This document shows, in pieces, positions 17,039 to 28,912 of a DNA stretch of 64,000 nt. The DNA comes from Opitutaceae bacterium EW11. GTDB taxonomy: Bacteria; Verrucomicrobiota; Verrucomicrobiia; Opitutales; Opitutaceae. The translations under genes were made by a program, and so were the position numbers. The number at the start of each line of letters is the position of its first letter. The stretch's first letter is position 1. Below the pieces are notes generated by a model. It worked only from the letters and a program-made list of their open reading frames with translations, did no database searches and was not told the origin of the DNA. The stretch spans positions 1 through 64,000 of the forward strand of contig QAYY01000020.1 in NCBI GenBank assembly GCA_003054665.1, given 5' to 3'.

Positions 17039-17773
17039 GTGAACCTGATTCTCTTCGAGCCCGAAGAAACCGCTCAGCCGCTTCCCCGGAGCGACCCACG
17101 GGCGCTTCATGTATTGAATGTCCTGCGACGGGAAGTCGGCGACAGTTTCGACGTCGGCCTCGTCGACGGCCCGCGTGGGAAGGCCATGCTGGTCGAGATC
17201 GGGCGCGACACCCTCAAACTGTCGTTCAGTTGGGGCGTCCCGCCCCCGCCGCTCGATCCGATCACGCTGATCGTCGGGCTCCCCCGCCCCCAGACCGCGC
17301 GCAAGATCCTCCAGGACGCGACCGCTCTCGGCGTGTCCTCGGTTCATTTCGTCCGGACCGACCGCGCCGAGCCTTCGTACGGCCAAAGCACGCTTTGGAA
17401 CTCGGGCGAATGGCGCCGGCACCTGATCGCGGGAGCCGAGCAGGCATTCTGCACCCGACTGCCCGCCGTCACGTGGAACCGAACGCTGGCAGACACCCTC
17501 GCGCTGCTCTCGCACGAAGCGGGCCGGGTGGCGCTCGACAACTACGAGGGCACCATGCCGCTGCTGCAGTATTCCGTTTCCGGCTACAATCCCTCCAACC
17601 CGCCGGAAGTGGCGCTGGCGGTGGGCAGCGAGCGCGGCTGGAGCGCGGAGGAGCGCCACGCGCTGCGCCAGCAGGGTTTCGCCCTCGCCCACCTCGGCAC
17701 CCGCGTGCTGCGAACGGAAACCGCCATCGTCGCCGCGCTCGCCATCCTCAAGGCGAAACTGGGGCAGATCTAG
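17039..17773 (+). CDS. rsmE: 16S rRNA (uracil(1498)-N(3))-methyltransferase RsmE
   Basis: 244 residues starting at a GTG ten bases after the aldo/keto reductase. An N-terminal PUA-like domain (about 1-70, with HVLNVLRREVGDSF) is followed by a SPOUT methyltransferase domain. The family motifs are LIVGLPRPQTARKILQ, the SAM-binding GSERGWSAEE and the C-terminal LRTETAIVAALA, which in SPOUT enzymes form the trefoil knot. It methylates U1498 of 16S rRNA in assembled 30S subunits using SAM. A housekeeping gene with no unusual features. Confidence 0.93.
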   Translation: MNLILFEPEETAQPLPRSDPRALHVLNVLRREVGDSFDVGLVDGPRGKAMLVEIGRDTLKLSFSWGVPPPPLDPITLIVGLPRPQTARKILQDATALGVSSVHFVRTDRAEPSYGQSTLWNSGEWRRHLIAGAEQAFCTRLPAVTWNRTLADTLALLSHEAGRVALDNYEGTMPLLQYSVSGYNPSNPPEVALAVGSERGWSAEERHALRQQGFALAHLGTRVLRTETAIVAALAILKAKLGQI

Positions 17774-17812
17774 CGGCCGTCCTTCGCTGGAGCCGGGAGG
17801 TGCGCTGACGGA

Positions 17813-18316
17813 CTACTGCGGCATCGGCGGCTCGCCGGAACAGGGGCCTGCGGAGCGCGATTGCTCGTAAGCGGTGCGCGGAACCGGCTCGTTCACGACC
17901 AACCAATAAAAACCGAGCTGAGCGACGATTTCCTGGAAACGGTCGAAACTCACCGGCTTCTGAATGTAGCTGTTCACGCCAAGGCGATAACCCTCGACGA
18001 GATCGCGCTGCTCGCTCGACGACGTCATGACGACGACCGGGATCATCCGGAGCACCGGGTCGGCCTTCACGATTCGCAACACCTCGAGCCCGTCGATCTT
18101 CGGCAGTTTCAGGTCCAGGAGCATCACCCGCGGCGGGCGATCAAGCCGGCGTCCGGCGTGGATGCCGCGGCAGTACAGAAAATCGAGCGCCTCCTCTCCG
18201 TCGCGGGCAACGTGAACACGGTTGGCAAGCTTGCTGCGGCGAAATGCCTGCAGGGTCAGCTCGACGTCGTCGGGGTGATCCTCGACGAGCAGGATTTCGA
18301 TGTCGTTTGTCTCCAT
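17813..18316 (-). CDS. Single-domain response regulator (Rcp1-like)
   Basis: 167 residues: one receiver domain (about 5-140) and a short C-terminal extension without DNA-binding or enzyme domain. The phosphoacceptor lies in LLDLKLPKIDG, acidic residues in LLVEDHPDD, the conserved Thr/Ser in VVMTSS and Lys in IQKPVSF. The long alpha4 loop with RGIHAGRRLDRPP is typical of regulators paired with phytochrome-like kinases. It lies nine bases after the histidine kinase and should receive its phosphate. With no output domain, it acts by protein contact or as a phosphate relay. Confidence 0.88.
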   Translation of the reverse strand: METNDIEILLVEDHPDDVELTLQAFRRSKLANRVHVARDGEEALDFLYCRGIHAGRRLDRPPRVMLLDLKLPKIDGLEVLRIVKADPVLRMIPVVVMTSSSEQRDLVEGYRLGVNSYIQKPVSFDRFQEIVAQLGFYWLVVNEPVPRTAYEQSRSAGPCSGEPPMPQ

Positions 18317-18325
18317 GATCGAATC

Positions 18326-19804
18326 TCAGCGAGTCTCCTCCGTCGCGGGAGGCCTTTCCGGCAGGGTGAAGCGGAAACAGGCGCCCTGCCCCAGCGCCGA
18401 CTCGGCCCAGACGCGGCCGCCGTGTTTCTGCACGATGCGCTGAACGATGGCGAGTCCCACACCGGTGCCCTCGAAGTCCTCAACGCGGTGGAGGCGCTGG
18501 AAGACGCCGAAGAGTTTATCCGCATACTTCATCTCGAAACCGACGCCATTGTCGCGAACGGAGATCACGTGTTCCCCATCTTCCTTCATCGCGCCGATCT
18601 CGATCACGGAGGTGGGCCGGGTACGGCTGTATTTCACCGCGTTCGAGAGAAGATTCGTGATCACCTGCCGGACGAGCCCGATGTCGCACAGGACCGAGGG
18701 CAGCTGCCCCACCCGCCAGTCGATCACGCGGCCGTCGCACTCGGCGTTCAATTCGTGTATCACCTGCTCCACGACATCCTGCAGCGGCCAGGTCTGATAC
18801 ATGAGCTGCTGCCGGCCGACGCGCGCGAGCCGCAGCAGGTCGTCCACCAGCTGCCCCATGGTGCGCGCGCCGAGGCGAATCCGTCCGAGCAGTCGTTTCG
18901 CCTCGGGCGGAAGGCTGGGCGAAAACTCCTGCTCCAGCATCTGGGCGAAACCGTTAATGTGGCGAAGCGGCGCCCGGAGATCGTGGGAGACGGAGTAGGT
19001 AAACGCCTCCAGCTCCTTGTTCGCCTGCGCCAGTTCCGCCGTGCGCCGGGCAACACGCTGCTCGAGCTCCTCGTTCAGCCGCCGGACCTCCTCCTGGGCC
19101 CGCTTCGCCTCGAGGTCGCTCTGCTGGATTCGCGCCATCATTCGGTTGAACGAGTCGGTCAGCTGGCCCAGTTCGTCGTCGCTGTGTTTCGTCGCCCGAG
19201 CCGCGTAGTTGTTGTTCAGCGACACTTCGCGCGTCGTCTGCGCGAGCTCCATGATCGGCTGCGCGATCCGCCTCCTCAGGGCGGTGGCGATGAGGAAGGC
19301 CACGACGAACGAGACGATCAGAATTCCCAGCGCGATGCCGAGGTAGGTGCGGAGCCCCGCGTAAATCTGCTCCATGGAGGCCCGGACGTGCAGGGTCCCG
19401 AGCCTCTGGCCGCTTTCGCTCACGGCATGCGTGTAGGTCAACTCGTCGCGCTCGAAGCGGAGCCCGAGCGGAGGGGGCTTGGCCGGCAGCTCCGCCGCGC
19501 GTCCGTACACCGCGAAAAGCTTCCCCTCGGCGTCAAAGAGCGCAGCGCCGATGATCCTCGGATCGGCCTGCAGCGACTGGAGCGTCCGCTGGGCGTCGAA
19601 TCTGCTCTCGAAGGCGATCGCCGCCGTGCTGTTATCGGCCGCGATCGAAGTCATCGTGCGGACGGTGTTAGCCAGTTCGCGCCGCGACGCGAAGTACTCG
19701 TTTACCACAAACGCCCCGCTCGAAAGCAGCAGCACGAGCGTGCACACGGAAAGAATGACGGCGCTCAGCTTGCGTTTGATCGGGAGATCCTTGAACGCCG
19801 GCAT
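18326..19804 (-). CDS. CHASE8-HAMP sensor histidine kinase
   Basis: About 492 residues. I chose the ATG at 19804 because GGAGG precedes it by five bases and it begins just after the yfiR stop. Order: TM1 (~10-32), periplasmic CHASE8-like sensor (~33-148, with NSTAAIAFESRFDA and LFDAEGKLFAVY), TM2 (~150-173), HAMP (~175-228), coiled coil, HisKA with SVSHDLRAPLRHINGF, and HATPase with DNGVGF and GTGVGLAIVQRIV. CHASE8 is the periplasmic domain of the diguanylate cyclase YfiN, which YfiR controls. Here the same sensor half is joined to a kinase, directly after a yfiR homologue. Confidence 0.9.
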   Translation of the reverse strand: MPAFKDLPIKRKLSAVILSVCTLVLLLSSGAFVVNEYFASRRELANTVRTMTSIAADNSTAAIAFESRFDAQRTLQSLQADPRIIGAALFDAEGKLFAVYGRAAELPAKPPPLGLRFERDELTYTHAVSESGQRLGTLHVRASMEQIYAGLRTYLGIALGILIVSFVVAFLIATALRRRIAQPIMELAQTTREVSLNNNYAARATKHSDDELGQLTDSFNRMMARIQQSDLEAKRAQEEVRRLNEELEQRVARRTAELAQANKELEAFTYSVSHDLRAPLRHINGFAQMLEQEFSPSLPPEAKRLLGRIRLGARTMGQLVDDLLRLARVGRQQLMYQTWPLQDVVEQVIHELNAECDGRVIDWRVGQLPSVLCDIGLVRQVITNLLSNAVKYSRTRPTSVIEIGAMKEDGEHVISVRDNGVGFEMKYADKLFGVFQRLHRVEDFEGTGVGLAIVQRIVQKHGGRVWAESALGQGACFRFTLPERPPATEETR

Positions 19805-19805
19805 G

Positions 19806-20393
19806 TCAGCCTCCAATCACCCGCGCAAGGCGGAGCAGTTTAGAACTGACGGTGAGCCCTGCGTCGCGGACCGACGCGACGTTGATCGCCAGCTGGACGC
19901 GGGACTCGGCCGTGGTAAAGCCGATCATCCCCCCTTCCGCGGGAAACCGATCGATATCCGACACGAGCAGAATCGGGCGTCCGTGGAGGGCTCGGACGAT
20001 CTGGCTGACGCGTCCGGCTTCGGAACGCGACACGAACAGAATGTGGCAGTCCCTGACGTCTTGAATGTCGGCGAAGCGGCGAACCTGGATGGGGCGGTTC
20101 CGCGCGGTTTCGGAACGGACGACGTCTTCGAGCGCACCGCCAAACGGGTCCTTTCCGAGAATGCCGATCACCAGCGGCTCATCGGGAGAACGAAAGGCCG
20201 AGTCGGGCCATTCTACGAAACTGGCGAAACGGAAGATGAAGACCGCCTTCAAATCGTATTCCCGCGTGCCCTGCGCCGAACCGGAGCTGGAAAACACGAG
20301 CAGGCTCACGGCGGCCGCCACGAGCCAGATCCTGCTCCGTGCGAGGATGGCCCTGGAAACCCCGCGTATCCAAGAAATGATCACCGCTGCCAT
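19806..20393 (-). CDS. YfiR-family periplasmic protein
   Basis: 195 residues with an N-terminal signal or anchor (about 20-40) ahead of a YfiR (DUF4154) domain. Typical motifs are YDLKAVFIFRFASFVEWP near the start, ILGKDPFG, the CHILFVSRSE strand and ILLVSDIDRFPAEGGMIGF near the end, plus LRLARVI at the C-terminus. In Pseudomonas, YfiR is a periplasmic repressor of YfiN that senses redox or membrane state. The gene overlaps the TonB receptor stop by 13 bases and abuts the CHASE8 kinase, so its likely partner is that kinase's periplasmic domain. Confidence 0.88.
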   Translation of the reverse strand: MAAVIISWIRGVSRAILARSRIWLVAAAVSLLVFSSSGSAQGTREYDLKAVFIFRFASFVEWPDSAFRSPDEPLVIGILGKDPFGGALEDVVRSETARNRPIQVRRFADIQDVRDCHILFVSRSEAGRVSQIVRALHGRPILLVSDIDRFPAEGGMIGFTTAESRVQLAINVASVRDAGLTVSSKLLRLARVIGG

Positions 20394-22393
20394 GTCAGGA
20401 CCAGCTCCACCGCGCGTTGGATCTCATGGGGTGCGGGAAACGACGAAGCCTCCCGGTGCTGGTCGTGGAGAAGATTCCGGCCGACCAAGGCGACGGACCA
20501 ATCCCGGCCCGCCTGCCAGCCAATCCGCGCGTCGCATTCCTGGTAGGCCGGCACGGCGAAAGCCGGATCGTCGGTCATCGAGGACAATCGGCCGACCCAG
20601 CGCCAATTCAGATCCACCGTCCACCGCGGCGCGGGATTCCAGGAGACTCCGGAGACGAGCTGCCAGTGCGGGTCGTTTCCCTCGGCCCGCCCGGCGTTCA
20701 CGTCGCGGCTCCAGGGCTTCAGATGATTCGTGCGATGCTGCAGCAGCCCTCCAACACGCCACCTCACGTCCGGGGCGATCTGGTAGTCGAGATTCACTTC
20801 GGTGCCGTAGACCGTCGCGCCACCTCCGTTGGCCACCACCGACGGCGGGCCGGGCTCCAGCGTTCGCAGGCTGTAGTATTTGTGGACATACGACGTGACC
20901 GTGGTGGCGATCTTCGAGCCGAGGCGGCCGCGGCACCCCACCTCGTAGGCCCACAGTTTCTCCGACTCGAAGTTGCGGCCCCCGGCGATCGAGTACGGGC
21001 GGGACACGGGGACAAAAAAGTCCCGGTCGATGCGCGAGGGCGAACGAACCGCGCGGGAAACCGCAGTCCACAGGCTGTGCTCCGGCGCAACCCTCCAGGC
21101 GAGCCGCAGGCTGGGGGCCCAGTCGGTCCCGCTGAAATCGTTGTGCTCGCCCCGCACCGCTCCCGTAAGCCGCAGCGCTCCGTGCAGTAAATCCACCGTG
21201 TCCTGCGCGAACAGGCTGTAGAGGTGGCTCGTCAGCTCGGGCGGAAGGAACGCCAGCCGGTCGGAATTCCGAACATCGTCGAGCATGGCTCGAAACCCGG
21301 CTCCGACGACGACGGCGTGGCGCGCGCCAGGGGAAAACTCGTACTGGGTGTCGAGATCGAGCGTGCGAAGCCGCTCCCCGAGCACGAACGGAATGTCGCG
21401 CCGCGTTTCGTCGTAGTAGAGCCTCGTCGTCAGCTGCCCGCCGGAGGCCGCGAAATGTAACCAACTCGCGGTGACATTTCCTCCGGAGAACCCCGTGGGC
21501 GACGGCCCCGGCGTGCCGGCCCTGCCGCGATAGAGATCGCCCTGCACCGTCAGCGCGTCGTTTTCGCCGGGTTGCAGGTCCGCGCGAAAACCGCCCTGCC
21601 TGAAATGCCAGCCGTCGTTCGCCTCCACCCCGTCAGGCAAGACCGAATCTCCCCGTGCAGCGGTCTTCGCGTAGACGCGGAAGTACCCCAGTTTTCCCGC
21701 GCGGCCACCATAGCGAACACCCGCCCTTCCGGGATCCTCCGAGCCGACTCCGCCATAGACGTAGGCACCCTGCGTCTCGGCGGCCGATTTGGTCACAACG
21801 TTGATCACGCCGTTCACCGCGTTGGCCCCCCAGGCGGCGCCGCCCGGGCCCGACACCGCTTCGATGCGATCGACGTCGGGCAAAAACACGTCCTGCGCGT
21901 CCCAAAAGACGCCGGAAAACAGCGGCGTGTACACCGATCGGCCATCGATCATCACGAGAAGCTTGTTGGCGATGATACCGTTGAAGCCGCGCGCGCTGAC
22001 GGCCCATTGCCGCGAGTCGACCTGCGCGACCTGGAGATTGGGCGCGAGCCTCAGTGCAGCGGGAAGCGAGTTCGCGCCGGACCGCCGGATCTCGTCGCCG
22101 CCGATCACCACCACGCCACTCGGCACTTCCGTCCACGACTCGGCCCGGCGCGAGGCGGTCACGATCTCCTGCTGGACCAGATCCTCGATGGACAGCGCCT
22201 TGAGCTCCTCGCGAGAGCGCCGACCGGCGGCGTCCTGCGCCCAGGAGCCGGTGGCGAAAACACCCGTGAGGACCAGCAGACACAGGCCCGTGCCCGGACG
22301 GATACGGGCACGCGGGCGCTGGGAGACCGAGGCAACAGCCCGGCCCCCGGCGTTCTGTCGATGGGGGTACTCCTCCGCGCAGACAAACCGCAT
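20381..22393 (-). CDS. TonB-dependent outer-membrane receptor
   Basis: About 670 residues from the ATG at 22393; the exact start is uncertain because no Shine-Dalgarno sequence is clear and the signal sequence (CLLVLTGVFATGSWAQ) lies some 35 residues in. The plug domain follows (about 70-190: ASRRAESWTEVPSGVVVIGG, SARGFNGIIANKLLVMIDGR, GPGGAAWGANAVNGVINVV), then a beta-barrel ending in ELVLTWQR. The TonB-box region is EELKALSIEDLVQQEIVTA. It would transport a siderophore, vitamin or glycan, with substrate unknown. It is the first gene of the receptor-YfiR-kinase-regulator operon, so it may feed a signal to that module. Confidence 0.9.
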   Translation of the reverse strand: MRFVCAEEYPHRQNAGGRAVASVSQRPRARIRPGTGLCLLVLTGVFATGSWAQDAAGRRSREELKALSIEDLVQQEIVTASRRAESWTEVPSGVVVIGGDEIRRSGANSLPAALRLAPNLQVAQVDSRQWAVSARGFNGIIANKLLVMIDGRSVYTPLFSGVFWDAQDVFLPDVDRIEAVSGPGGAAWGANAVNGVINVVTKSAAETQGAYVYGGVGSEDPGRAGVRYGGRAGKLGYFRVYAKTAARGDSVLPDGVEANDGWHFRQGGFRADLQPGENDALTVQGDLYRGRAGTPGPSPTGFSGGNVTASWLHFAASGGQLTTRLYYDETRRDIPFVLGERLRTLDLDTQYEFSPGARHAVVVGAGFRAMLDDVRNSDRLAFLPPELTSHLYSLFAQDTVDLLHGALRLTGAVRGEHNDFSGTDWAPSLRLAWRVAPEHSLWTAVSRAVRSPSRIDRDFFVPVSRPYSIAGGRNFESEKLWAYEVGCRGRLGSKIATTVTSYVHKYYSLRTLEPGPPSVVANGGGATVYGTEVNLDYQIAPDVRWRVGGLLQHRTNHLKPWSRDVNAGRAEGNDPHWQLVSGVSWNPAPRWTVDLNWRWVGRLSSMTDDPAFAVPAYQECDARIGWQAGRDWSVALVGRNLLHDQHREASSFPAPHEIQRAVELVLTWQR

Positions 22394-22536
22394 CCGGAAT
22401 TCTAGCCGCGCCGCCGCGCCGATGCAACGGGCCACCGTCAATTCTTGCTCTCAGAATGTGTATTCAACAGAAGGCTACCCACCTGCAACAGGACCGGAAG
22501 AAACAATGGTGCAAAATGCCCGTATTCGGCAAACCA

Positions 22537-23238
22537 TTACATGAGGAATTCGGCTTGCTCCCCCTTTTCGGGCCCATTCCAGGGCTGCATGCACTCGGGA
22601 CCCTCGTTTCGGGCATCGTTCACACGCGTGTCCACCCGGACAGCCCTCATCCTTTCGGCGGCAAACGGGCGGAACAGGCGGCGGCGACTCGCTTCGCTTT
22701 GTCCCGCCGGACCAAGCCATTGCTCCGCGTCGTCGGGAGTAAGCAGGACCGGCATGCGGTCATGAATGGGATCCATGCATTCGTTCGCCGAAGTGGTCAG
22801 GACCACACACGCCGCGTCTGCCGAGTCCCAAAGTCCCGCCAGGAAGAACGGCTCGTCTTGCTCCAGCCGGAAAAGCCAGGGCTCGGAACCGGACGCCGAC
22901 CGCCGCCATTCATAAAACCCGCTGGCGGGAAGGGCGCAGCGCCGTTCCGCCAGCGCTCCACGGAAGGCCGGGCGCTGAGCCACGTTCTCCGAACGGGCGT
23001 TGACGACAAAATGCGTCCGATCCGGTGCCTCGGACGACGGCAGTTTCATGCCCCATGTGAGCGGCGCGACCTCCAGGCCGGTTGGACCGGCTTCGCTTTG
23101 CCGGATTCCCAACACCCGTTGCGACGGTCCGATGTTGTAGCGGGAGTCACCCGTGAGGCTGGCGACGAGTTCTTCCAGCCGCAGCCGTTTCAGGAGGGCT
23201 CGGATGTCGGGGCGGAGAAGTACGTAACGACCGCACAT
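22537..23238 (-). CDS. SOS response-associated peptidase (SRAP/HMCES/YedK family)
   Basis: 233 residues. The protein begins MCGRY, placing the catalytic Cys at position 2 after removal of Met1. NARSE (80-84), SGFYEW (106-111, with Glu110) and HDRMPV (159-164, with His159) complete the SRAP active site. The family forms a thiazolidine crosslink with abasic sites in single-stranded DNA, shielding them during replication. It is a complete copy and monocistronic as far as I can see, located between the receptor operon and a divergent hybrid kinase gene. Confidence 0.92.
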   Translation of the reverse strand: MCGRYVLLRPDIRALLKRLRLEELVASLTGDSRYNIGPSQRVLGIRQSEAGPTGLEVAPLTWGMKLPSSEAPDRTHFVVNARSENVAQRPAFRGALAERRCALPASGFYEWRRSASGSEPWLFRLEQDEPFFLAGLWDSADAACVVLTTSANECMDPIHDRMPVLLTPDDAEQWLGPAGQSEASRRRLFRPFAAERMRAVRVDTRVNDARNEGPECMQPWNGPEKGEQAEFLM

Positions 23239-23318
23239 GGATTTGGTTTAGAATTAGCAGCTTCCAATCGCCGGGAGCCGTTTCAGTCTCCACAGGCTGT
23301 ATCCAGATTAAGAAGATT

Positions 23319-26402
<3,084 letters not shown>

Positions 26403-26464
26403 CCGGCTCGACCGGCAGGCAGCCGCCAGCGCGAATCCGACAGCTCCCCGCCCGAACCGTCCCG

Positions 26465-26914
26465 CTATTGGGGAAGCTGGGCGGATTGGTAGGCCGCCAG
26501 CCGCCAATGTCCGTCCTCCAGCAGGTACACCGCGAGGAACCGAAGGGTGAACGTGAGGGGTTGTCCCTTGGACGCGACGGAAAACGTCGCCACGCCCGTG
26601 ACCGCGCGATTGTCGCCCAGTGGGTGGACTTCGCGCTCGATGTAGCGAACGGATCGATACTGCACCCGATTCGAGGCGAGGGCCGCCAGTAGCTCCTGCT
26701 TGGTCTGCACTCGGCCGTCGGAATGTCCGTAGATCAGCTGCTCGGAGAGGCTCTCCGACACGGCTTTCGCGTCGTTCCGAATCATCGCCTGGATGCGCTC
26801 GTCGTCCACCTGGAGCACGAGCCGGGCCGTCGCGTCCGGCTCAACAGCCAGGCAGGGACGAAACGCCGCCGAAAAGAGGAGCAAGACCGAGAGAAAAGCC
26901 GCGTGCAGTTTCAT
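26465..26914 (-). CDS. Exported NTF2-like (DUF4440/SnoaL-fold) protein
   Basis: About 149 residues from the ATG at 26914, which starts a good signal peptide (MKLHAAFLSVLLLFSAAF). The mature part has the NTF2-like pattern: helical start (DDERIQAMIRNDAKAVSE), HSDGRVQTKQELL, then beta strands ending in FLAVYLLEDGHWRLAAYQS. Such domains bind small ligands or act as simple enzymes; no catalytic residues can be named. It is convergent with the hybrid kinase and divergent from the cyclophilin gene. Confidence 0.78.
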   Translation of the reverse strand: MKLHAAFLSVLLLFSAAFRPCLAVEPDATARLVLQVDDERIQAMIRNDAKAVSESLSEQLIYGHSDGRVQTKQELLAALASNRVQYRSVRYIEREVHPLGDNRAVTGVATFSVASKGQPLTFTLRFLAVYLLEDGHWRLAAYQSAQLPQ

Positions 26915-26992
26915 GAGGTTCAGGGGGTCGATTTCAGGTGTAACGAACCGGCGCGGGTTGGGAATAGATCTTTCAAGGCCCAAGCCGCCAGC

Positions 26993-28174
26993 ATGAGTTC
27001 AAGTTCCGCAGTCGGGAGGTATGCAGCATCGCCGTCATCCGTTCGCCCGTCCGCCCTCGCCGGTTCCGCGAAGCGCGGCATCGGGGGCCGTCGCGGCGCA
27101 TCCGCGGTATGGATCGCGTTCATCTGTCTGCTCCTGCTTGGCGGCTCCGCCGGGCGGGCGGCGGCCCGGACGGTCCCGTCGGAGCCAGGCATCTACGCGG
27201 AATTCGACACCCCCCGGGGGCTGATCGTGGCCCGGCTTTTCTACGAGCAGGCTCCGCTGATCGCGGCCAACTTCGTCGGCCTGGCGGAAGGTTCGCTCGG
27301 TCCCCGGCCCGGGCGGCCGTACTTCAACGGGCTGACGTTTCACCGCGTCGTACCTGGATTCGTCGTACAAGGCGGCGATCCGCTGGGCACGGGAGAAGGC
27401 GGACCGGGCTACACCATCCCCGACCAGTTTTCGCCCGGGCTGACGCACGACGCCGTCGGCGTGCTCTCGATGGCGAACAACGGTCCCGACAACAACGGTT
27501 CCCAGTTTTTCTTCACCCTGGCGCCCGCTCCCCGACTCGACTACCTCCACTCGGTCTTCGGCAAAGTCGTGAGCGGCCTCGAGGTGCTCTCGAAGATCCA
27601 ACAGGGAGACCGCATGCGCGTCTCGATCCGGCGCGTCGGGCAGGCGGCGGCAAAGTTCGACTGCCGGCGCGGCAACCTGGCTCGGCTCGCCGAATCGGCA
27701 CGCCGGGCGCGCGACATCTCCGACGCGCCGCCGCATTTCGCGGACCCGGACGGCGTCCTGCCGACGGACGTTCCCCGGGCGCAGTACTTCGACACGAAGC
27801 TGGTGAACGTGGAGCGCGCCGCCGGAAAGCGCCTGTACGCCCGGCTCGCTCGCGACGGAGCCGATCCGATGCAGGCCGCCGCGCGCGAGGCGGCGGCGCT
27901 GGGGCTCGCTCCGGATTGCGCGCTGGCCGTCTACATCGTCAGCGAGGGCGCCTGGGGAATATGGACCGGCGACGGGTTGCGGCGGACCGTGGGAGCGGGC
28001 AGCGCCGCGGAATTCGCCGATCGGATACGACGGCGGGCGGAACTCCTCGCCAGATCGCGCTCGGTCGCCCCGCCCGCGCCGGCAGTTTCGGCCGAGGCCG
28101 AGAACGCCCGCCGACAGACCGACGCGATGCTTCAGGCCCTGGTGGAAACCGTGACACAGCCCGGCAAATCGTAA
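26993..28174 (+). CDS. Exported cyclophilin-type peptidyl-prolyl isomerase
   Basis: About 393 residues from the ATG at 26993. An open frame reaches back to 26723 but would overlap the divergent NTF2-like gene. The signal or anchor (WIAFICLLLLGGSAGRAAA) is followed by a cyclophilin domain (~58-205) with FHRVVPGFVVQGGDP, which holds the catalytic Arg, Phe and Gln, and MANNGPDNNGSQFFF. Cyclophilins isomerise X-Pro bonds, here in the periplasm. The C-terminal ~190 residues are not cyclophilin, are Arg/Ala-rich, and match nothing I recognise. An FKBP gene follows after 84 bases. Confidence 0.88.
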   Translation: MSSSSAVGRYAASPSSVRPSALAGSAKRGIGGRRGASAVWIAFICLLLLGGSAGRAAARTVPSEPGIYAEFDTPRGLIVARLFYEQAPLIAANFVGLAEGSLGPRPGRPYFNGLTFHRVVPGFVVQGGDPLGTGEGGPGYTIPDQFSPGLTHDAVGVLSMANNGPDNNGSQFFFTLAPAPRLDYLHSVFGKVVSGLEVLSKIQQGDRMRVSIRRVGQAAAKFDCRRGNLARLAESARRARDISDAPPHFADPDGVLPTDVPRAQYFDTKLVNVERAAGKRLYARLARDGADPMQAAAREAAALGLAPDCALAVYIVSEGAWGIWTGDGLRRTVGAGSAAEFADRIRRRAELLARSRSVAPPAPAVSAEAENARRQTDAMLQALVETVTQPGKS

Positions 28175-28258
28175 GGACATCCCGGAAGGCAACGATGGGG
28201 CAACGAACCGCCTCCCCCGCTTGCTTCGCCGCAGCTCCCGGTTTCATGTGCGGGTCGC

Positions 28259-28783
28259 ATGCGCTCTTTCGTCGTCCTGATCGGGCTCGGCCTCATCCTC
28301 ACCACCATCGCCATCGTGGTCCGCACCGGCGTCCTTGCGCGCCGGAACCCGGGACGTCCGATCAACGCCGCGATGCGCGCAGCCATGGAGACTCCGCAGC
28401 TCAGCACGCAGGATGCGGCCGTCATCGAGCAGCGTTTTCCCAATGCCCATCGGAATCCGAGCGGCTTGATGTACGTCGTTCATGCTCCGGGGGAAGGACC
28501 CATCCCTCGGCCCGGCGCCACCGTCTCGGTCAACTACGATGGCCGCCTTCTCGACGGCACCGTGTTCGACAGCAGCAACGCACGCGGCCGCCCCTTCACG
28601 TTTCGCGTCGGGACCGGCGAGGTGATCCCAGGATGGGACGAAGCCTTCCTCAGCATGCGAAAAGGCGAGCGACGCACGCTCATCATTCCCTACTGGCTCG
28701 CCTATGGAGATTCGGCCGCGGGCAAGATTCCGGCGCGAGCGACTTTGGTCTTCGACGTCGAGCTGCTTGAGATCAGTCCGTAG
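28259..28783 (+). CDS. Membrane-anchored FKBP-type peptidyl-prolyl isomerase
   Basis: 174 residues. One N-terminal transmembrane segment (about 3-23) anchors a periplasmic FKBP domain (~75-174) with VSVNYDGRLLDGTVFDSS, FRVGTGEVIPGWDEAF and GERRTLIIPYWLAYGD. These contain the Tyr, Asp, Val-Ile and Trp residues that line the FKBP active site. It catalyses prolyl isomerisation of exported proteins. It lies directly after a cyclophilin, so two unrelated isomerase folds may be co-expressed. Confidence 0.9.
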   Translation: MRSFVVLIGLGLILTTIAIVVRTGVLARRNPGRPINAAMRAAMETPQLSTQDAAVIEQRFPNAHRNPSGLMYVVHAPGEGPIPRPGATVSVNYDGRLLDGTVFDSSNARGRPFTFRVGTGEVIPGWDEAFLSMRKGERRTLIIPYWLAYGDSAAGKIPARATLVFDVELLEISP

Positions 28784-28912
28784 AGGCTGCCACACGCTCG
28801 GATTCGGCATACGAAATTTTGCGTAATTCGCCGGATCGACTAGCCTAAACGCGGGTCTTTCGGCGCCCGTTTTGCGGGCGGAGACCGCCTGTATCTGTCG
28901 CTCACCTCCAGT

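Noticed and set aside
26723-26992. N-terminal extension of the cyclophilin
   Set aside because: It overlaps the divergent NTF2-like gene and lacks any feature, whereas the ATG at 26993 sits just ahead of a signal sequence.
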